From positions 1 to 64,000 of the forward strand of contig RPFO01000929.1 of NCBI GenBank assembly GCA_009746045.1: a stretch of 64,000 nt of DNA. The letters are read 5' to 3'. The notes below the pieces were generated by a model. The model was given only the letters and a program-made list of their open reading frames with translations. It ran no database searches and was not told the origin of the DNA. The position numbers and the translations under genes were made by a program. Of the stretch, positions 58,357-64,000 are shown piece after piece. Each line of letters opens with the position of its first letter. The stretch's first letter is position 1. Source of the DNA: Mesostigma viride (Eukaryota; Streptophyta; Mesostigmatophyceae; Mesostigmatales; Mesostigmataceae).

Positions 58357-59562
58357 TCACTTGGGCATGGCTGGCCGTGGGGCGCGGCATGTGTTGGGGT
58401 CGTGTCCAGGAAGCCGAACCGCCCAGCAGCGCCGGCACACTCGAGTCGCCTTGCCGAGGTCCAGCCGCAGAGTGCAGTTGTCCTCGGTGTGCCCCACGCC
58501 GGTGCACCGCTCGCAGACGACCTTCTCCTTGGGGACACCACCCTGCTGCTGTTGCTGCCTGCCAGTGCCGCCCTCCTGGCGAGGCTGCTTGCCCTGACCG
58601 CCTCCCGGCCCGCGTTTGCTGGACGCGTTCTGGTTGTGCCGACCACCGCGAGCTCGGCGTTTGCCACCCAACATTCGCACCACGTTGTCGGCCACCGTCG
58701 TGGACAGCTGGGTAACAAGAGTGGTCAAGTCCGACAGAGAAGCTGCTGGCGGGGTCGAGGCAGGCACAGGGTTTACCTGAGCAACTGTCGGCAGCTTGTT
58801 GTTACGCCTGGGGCCGCCACGGTCCTTGAACATCTCTCGGAGGTGCGCCATGGCTGCGTTGAACCGTTTCTGGTCGTCCGGGGTGCCCACTACCACGGAA
58901 GAAGCTAGCGCAATTTTCATGCCGAGACCGGCCTTGACATTGGCACGGCTCTCTGGCGTCAGCCCCAGCGCATCCAGAACTGCGCTGAGTAAATATTCGC
59001 TACTCATGTGCTTCAAGACACCCTTGCTCCGGACCTGGGCCGCGAATCTGGCCATGTCCGAGCTGAGGTAATTGGGGTCAAGCGACAGGTTGCGCACCAG
59101 CGCCTGCCCCTCCTTTTCCTCGTCAGGAAAGCTTGAGGTGTCGAGCACCTCTTGCAGGGCCTTCACTGTGTCGGGCCAGGTCCACGCCTCTTTGCTGGCG
59201 TTGATAATGACCCCTCGCACGTCCGCATTACCCGTAGCCTCGTTGCATACCTCTGACCGGCGCAGCTTGGTGAGGAAAACTGCGTCGGACAGTTCGTTGT
59301 AGTCCTGCCGGAGCTCGCCCAGGCTGTTAATAAACTCCTCCACGGCGGACGGCGTCAGAATTTCTGGCAGCTTACTTGGCAGCTCTTCTTTCTTGAAAAC
59401 TTTCCGGGCAGTTGGTGCTGACTGCTGCCCCGGAGCGGTGCTGACCGAGCCACCAGCTGGCTCAGTCGCCACGGTGGCTGCGCCACTCCCATCCGCCGGA
59501 GTTGATGCTTGCGTTCCCTGGTCCTGGGTTGCAGCTGCCGTTCGCTCCGCGCCACGCGCCAT
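58357..59562 (-). CDS. Copia Gag with two zinc knuckles
   Basis: 401 codons from ATG 59562, 46 bp after the LTR. The N-terminal third is low-complexity Ala/Thr/Gln, and the middle is the helical capsid region (SAVEEFINSLGELRQDYNEL; HMSSEYLLSAVLDALGL). The C-terminus is basic and Gln/Gly-rich, then CERCTGVGHTEDNC (CX2CX4HX4C) and a second, longer knuckle CRRCWAVRLPGHDPNTC (CX2CX7HX4C). It coats the element RNA. Confidence 0.9.
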   Translation of the reverse strand: MARGAERTAAATQDQGTQASTPADGSGAATVATEPAGGSVSTAPGQQSAPTARKVFKKEELPSKLPEILTPSAVEEFINSLGELRQDYNELSDAVFLTKLRRSEVCNEATGNADVRGVIINASKEAWTWPDTVKALQEVLDTSSFPDEEKEGQALVRNLSLDPNYLSSDMARFAAQVRSKGVLKHMSSEYLLSAVLDALGLTPESRANVKAGLGMKIALASSVVVGTPDDQKRFNAAMAHLREMFKDRGGPRRNNKLPTVAQVNPVPASTPPAASLSDLTTLVTQLSTTVADNVVRMLGGKRRARGGRHNQNASSKRGPGGGQGKQPRQEGGTGRQQQQQGGVPKEKVVCERCTGVGHTEDNCTLRLDLGKATRVCRRCWAVRLPGHDPNTCRAPRPAMPK

Positions 59563-59608
59563 GAGCCCAGAAAAATGGTCAACGGTAATGTTGACTGTTG
59601 TGAATACA

Positions 59609-60037
59609 AGTTGAATGCCCTTCGCCGCTGGCTAGCACGCCGGCGATGGAGACGGGATTTTTGTTGTTTGGGGAACCGATTGTGGGAGGCTGAGCCCGCA
59701 GCCGCCACTGATTGCTATTGAACCCTTGCAGCTGGCCAGGCCGCAAGGAGCTCAGCGGCGCGGCGCTAACCGATAAGGCATGCTCGAGCCTCTAACCCGA
59801 GACTACCGGTAGGCTACCCGATAGTGCATGCTCGAGCCTCTAACCCGAGACTACCGGCACTCAGCGGATCTGTGCTACCGAGGGCGACGGTTCTCTGACC
59901 GTCCCGGCGCGCACTGGCTTCCGTACCTTGCTTAGGCACCGACTAGCATCTAGACACCAATCTTTGATGCCCACCTGACTAGGCGCCCAGGCCGGCGACT
60001 ACCGGCCAGCGGATAGATGCCACTCGGGAGCACAACT
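59609..60037 (-). repeat. 5' LTR
   Basis: 429 bp, identical to 53361-53789 by eye. The sequence following it in element sense, TGTATTCACAACAGTC, is the expected primer-binding position; I cannot assign the tRNA. Confidence 0.95.
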
Positions 60038-60042
60038 TGTAG
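60038..60042. repeat. Target-site duplication TGTAG, right
   Basis: Matches 53356-53360 exactly. Confidence 0.9.
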
Positions 60043-61020
60043 GGTGTGTGCAAAGTGTCTTGTGTGTTGGTGTTGGGTGTGGGGGGGGGGGAAAGTACGT
60101 GTGTGTTGTGTGTGTGACTTAGGTGTGTTGTGTGTGTGTTGTTTGCATGTTATTGTTGGTGTTGTGGGGGGGGGGATGTACGTGTACGTGTGTTGTGTGT
60201 TGGTGTCTTATTTTTAGGTGTTGGTGTGTGTGTCGTGGGTGCAAACATTGTGTGTGTGTGTGTTGGGTGTGTGTTGGGTGTCTTGTGTGTTTGGTGTTTT
60301 TGGTAGGTGTTGTGTGTGCGTGTTTTCGGTATGTGTGTTGGGTGTCTTGTGTGTGTGTGGTATGTGTTTGGGTGTTGTTGTGTGTGCAGTGTTGGGGCAT
60401 GTGTGTGTGTGTGTTGGGGCATGTGTGTGTGTTGTGGCATGTTAATTGTCATGTGTTGGTGTTGTGTGTGGGGGGGGGGGGATGTACGTGTGTGTTGTGT
60501 GTTACTTAGGTGTGTTATGTGTGTGTTGGGTGTGGGTGTCGTGGGCCGACCGGTGCAAACATTGTGTGTGTGTGTGTGTGTTGGGTGTGTGTTGGGTGTC
60601 TTGTGTGTTGGTGTCTTGTTTTTAGTAGGTGTTGTGTGTGCGTGTTTTCGGTATGTGTGTTGGGTGTCTTTTGTGTGTGTGGTGTGTGTTTGGGTGTTGT
60701 TGTGTGTGCAGTGTTGGGGCATGTGTGTGTGTGTTGGGGCATGTGTGTGTGTGTGTTGGGGCATGTGTGTCAGTGTGTGTGTTGTGGCCTGTTAATTGTC
60801 ATGTGTTGGTGTTGTGTGTGGGGGGGGCGGGATGTACCTATGTGTTGTGTGTTATAACAACTATACTTAGGTGTGTTATGTGTGTGTTGCGTGTGTGTGT
60901 TGGGTGTGTGTTGCATGGCTGTCTTGTGTGTTGGTGTCTTGTTTTTAGGTGTTGGTGTGTGTCTTGGGTGCAAACATAGTGTGTGTGTGTGTTGGGTGTG
61001 TTGTTCGTGTGTGTATGAAA
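60043..61020. repeat. TG-rich minisatellite, right part
   Basis: Continuation of 52549-53360, with the phrase GTGCAAAGTGTCTTGTGTGT directly at the insertion point. About 200-300-bp segments recur (GCAAACATTGTGTGTGTG at about 60240 and 60554). Cysteine-rich ORFs in all frames are artefacts. Confidence 0.9.
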
Positions 61021-61136
61021 ATATAGAAAATTGTTATATTTGACGATAGTCATAGTGTACTACTAAAAACTTGTACATATTACATATGCTGGAATGATTT
61101 TCTTTTTACTATTTCATTCACTATTGCTTATTTCTT
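61021..61136. other. Short AT-rich unique spacer
   Basis: Separates the TG-rich repeat from the 40-bp minisatellite. No gene seen. Confidence 0.6.
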
Positions 61137-64000
61137 CACACATGTACATGCACGCAAGGGGCGGCTGCACATACACGTACACACACCGCGCACGCAAGGG
61201 GCGGCTGCACACACACGTACATCCACCGCGCACGCAAGGGGCAACTGCACACACACGTACATACACCGCGCACGCAAGGGGCGAGTGCGCACACACGTAC
61301 ATACACCGCGCACGCAAGGGGCGGCTGCACACACACGTACACACACCATGCACGCAAGGGCCGGCTGCACTCACATGTACATACACCATGCACGCAAGGG
61401 GCGGCTGCACACACACGTACACACACCATGCACGCAAGGGCCGGCTGCACTCACATGTACATCCACCGCGCACGCAAGGGCCGGCTGCACACACACGTAC
61501 ATACACCGCGCACGCAAGGGGCAACTGCACACACATGTACATACACCGCGCAACCACGGGGCGGCTGCACACACACGTACATACACCGCGCACGCAAGGG
61601 GCGGCTGCACACATACGTACCTACACCGCGCACGCAAGGGGCGACTGCACACACATGTACATCCACCGCGCACGCAAGGGCCGGCTGCACACACACGTAC
61701 ACACACCATGCACGCAAGGGCCGGCTGCACACACACGTACATACACCGCGCACGCAAGGGGCGGCTGCACACACACGTACCTACACCGCGCACGCAAGGG
61801 GCGGCTGCACACACACGTACACACACCATGCACGCAAGGAGCGACTTCACGCACAGGTACACACACCATGCACGCAAGGTTCGGCTGCACACACATGTAC
61901 ATCCACCGCGCACGCAAGGGGCGAGTGCAAACACATGTACATACACCGCGCACGCAAGGGGCAACTGCCCACACATGTACATCCACCGCGCACGCAAGGG
62001 CCGGCTGCACTCACATGTACACACACCGCGCACGCAAGGGCCGGCTGCACACACACGTACATACACCGCGCACGCAAGGGGCAACTGCACACACACGTAC
62101 ACACCATGCACGCAAGGGGCTGCTGCACACACACTTACACTCACCATGCACGCGAGGGGCGGCTGCACACACACGTACACACACCGCGCACGCAAGGGAC
62201 GGCTGCACACACACGTACATACACCGCGCACGCAAGGGGCGGCTGCACTTACATGTACACACACCACGCACGCAAGGGGCGGCTGCACACACACGTACAT
62301 ACACCGCGCACGCAAGGACCGGCTCCACTCACATGTACATCCACCGCGCAACCACGGGGCGGCTGCACACACACGTACATACACCGCCCACGCAAGGGGC
62401 TGCTGCACACACACTTACACACAAAATGCACGCTTGGGGCGACGGCACTCACATGTACATACACCGCTCACGAAAGGGGTGGCTGCACACACACGTACAT
62501 CCACCGCGCACGCAAGGGGCGGCTGCACACACACATACATACATGCACCATGCACGCAAGGGGCGAGTGCACACACATGTACATACACCGCGCACGCTTG
62601 GGGCGGCTGCACACACACGTACCTACACCGCGCACGCAAGGGGCGGCTGCACACACACTTACACACAAAATGCACGCTTGGGGCGACGGCACTCACATGT
62701 ACACACACCGCGCACGCAAGGGGCTGCTGCACACACACGTACACACACCATGCACGCAATTGCCGGCATGCACACACACGTACATCCACCGCGCACGCAA
62801 GGGGCAACTGCACACACATGTACACACACCGCGCACGCTTGGGGCGGCTGCACACACACGTACCTACACCGCGCACGCAAGGGGCGGCTGCACACACATG
62901 TACACACACCGCGCACGCAAGGGGCGGCTGCACACACACGTACACACACCATGCACGCAATTGCCGGCATGCACACACACGTACATCCACCGCGCACGCA
63001 AGGGGCAACTGCACACACACGTACACACACCGCGCACGCTTGGGGCAGCTGCACTCACATGTACACACACCGCGCACGCTTGGGGCGGCTGCACACACAC
63101 GTACCTACACCGCGCACGCAAGGGGCGGCTGCACACACACGTACATACACCGCGCACGCAAGGGGCGGCTGCACACATACGTACACACACCGCGCACGCA
63201 AGGGGCGGCTGCACACACACGTACATACACCATGCACGCAAGGGGCTGCACACACACTTACACACACCATGCACGCAAGGGCCGGCATGCACACACACTG
63301 GCATACACCGCGCACGCAAGGGGCGGCTGCACACACACGTACATACACCGCGCACGCAAGGGGCGAGTGCACACACACGTACACACACCGCGCACGAAAG
63401 GGGCGGCTGCACACACACGTACACACACCATGCATGCAATTGCCGGCATGCACACACACGTACATCCACTGCGCACGCAAGGGGCAACTGCACACACATG
63501 TACACACGCTCGGGGCGGCTGCACACACACTTACACACACCATGCACGCAAGGGCCGGCATGCACACACACTGGCATACACCGCGCACGCAAGGGGCGGC
63601 TGCACCCACATGTACATACACCATGCACGCAAGGACAAGGATTCACACACACGTACACACACCGCGCACGCAAGGGGCGGCTGCACACAAACGTACACAC
63701 ACCATGCACGCAATTGCCGGCATGCACACACACGTACATCCACCGCGCACGCAAGGGGCAACTGCACACACATGTACACACGCTTGGGGCGGCTCCACTC
63801 ACATGTACATCCACCGCGCAACCACGGGGCGGCTGCACACACACGTACATACACCGCGCACGCAAGGGGCTGCTGCACACACACTTACACACAAAATGCA
63901 CGCTTGGGGCGACGGCACTCACATGTACATACACCGCGCACGAAAGGGGTGGCTGCACACACACGTACATCCACCGCGCACGCAAGGGGCGGCTGCACAC
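61137..64000. repeat. 40-bp minisatellite, about 70 copies, runs off the window
   Basis: The unit is GCACGCAAGGGGCGGCTG plus CACACACACGTACATACACCGC with substitutions (ATG for GCG before CACGC, CAACT for CGGCT, CTTGG for CAAGG). Some groups of units recur as blocks. All three minus frames are open because the unit is stop-free and 40 is not a multiple of 3; a Cys-rich frame reaches 378 codons. I do not call a gene. Confidence 0.95.

Larger units (their letters stand above)
53361..60037 (-). mobile_element. Ty1/copia LTR retrotransposon, recent insertion
   Basis: 6677 bp on minus. Two 429-bp LTRs are identical by eye and end AGTTG...CAACT (TG...CA just inside). The 5-bp target duplication TGTAG is at 53356-53360 and 60038-60042. 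Order in element sense: Gag, integrase, reverse transcriptase, RNase H, which is the copia order (integrase before RT). Identical LTRs mean a very recent insertion. No protease was found, and integrase and RT are in different frames, so activity is uncertain. Confidence 0.95.

Noticed and set aside
61114-64000. Cys-rich frames up to 378 codons on minus
   Set aside because: The 40-bp unit is stop-free in all three frames, and the same protein motif is read in each by phase rotation. No conserved non-repeat part.

Overview
This window is eukaryotic nuclear DNA, most likely from a green alga. The evidence is a fragment of plastid rpoB embedded in nuclear-type sequence, multi-exon genes with GT-AG introns, a DIRS-order tyrosine-recombinase retrotransposon of a kind known from green algae, and a very high satellite load. 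A large prasinophyte-type genome such as Cymbomonas would fit, but the species call is inference. Roughly half of the window is tandem repeat, and many long open frames are artefacts of repeats whose unit lacks stops.

Layout. 0.1-5.5 kb: a minus-strand DIRS-order element with complete split direct repeats, inserted in a CCAT microsatellite that runs on to 6.7 kb. 6.7-11.3 kb: mostly unassigned sequence with a second CCAT array. 11.4-22.6 kb: pieces of one large minus-strand gene with phase-0 introns. Two of its introns are packed with a 14-bp palindrome (CCAACGGCCGTTGG), and one also holds a 4.5-kb ACAAGG hexanucleotide array. 23.0-23.4 kb: the rpoB fragment. 23.6-34.8 kb: a minus-strand cluster of short genes (a CX4C...CX2H zinc-finger family, two MYND-finger paralogues, an F-box-like protein, and a small protein with a lysine/arginine-rich tail), separated by the same palindrome and by a 209-bp tandem array built around it. 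35.3-46.9 kb: satellite, mainly a 29-bp unit with a 330-bp unit, arranged as a higher-order duplication. 47-48.3 kb: GGCGCC hairpins and a tRNA-like Pol III-type element. 48.3-52.4 kb: a 62-bp array built on the same palindrome, then a plus-strand multi-exon gene with a DDE-transposase-like domain whose introns also carry the palindrome. 53.4-60.0 kb: a recent Ty1/copia retrotransposon with identical 429-bp LTRs and a 5-bp target duplication, inserted in a TG-rich minisatellite. 61.1-64.0 kb: a 40-bp minisatellite running off the end.

The most unusual signal is the palindrome. I count about 70 copies (including near matches) between 13.0 and 52.4 kb. None were found inside either retrotransposon or the large satellites. 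It is the only sequence shared by three otherwise unrelated tandem arrays (46, 209 and 62 bp periods), it fills introns of two genes, and it lies just upstream of most short genes. Its A/T-rich flanks extend the dyad. It could be a binding site for a dimeric protein, a miniature mobile palindrome that seeds tandem duplication, or an intron-associated element. The sequence alone does not decide between these.
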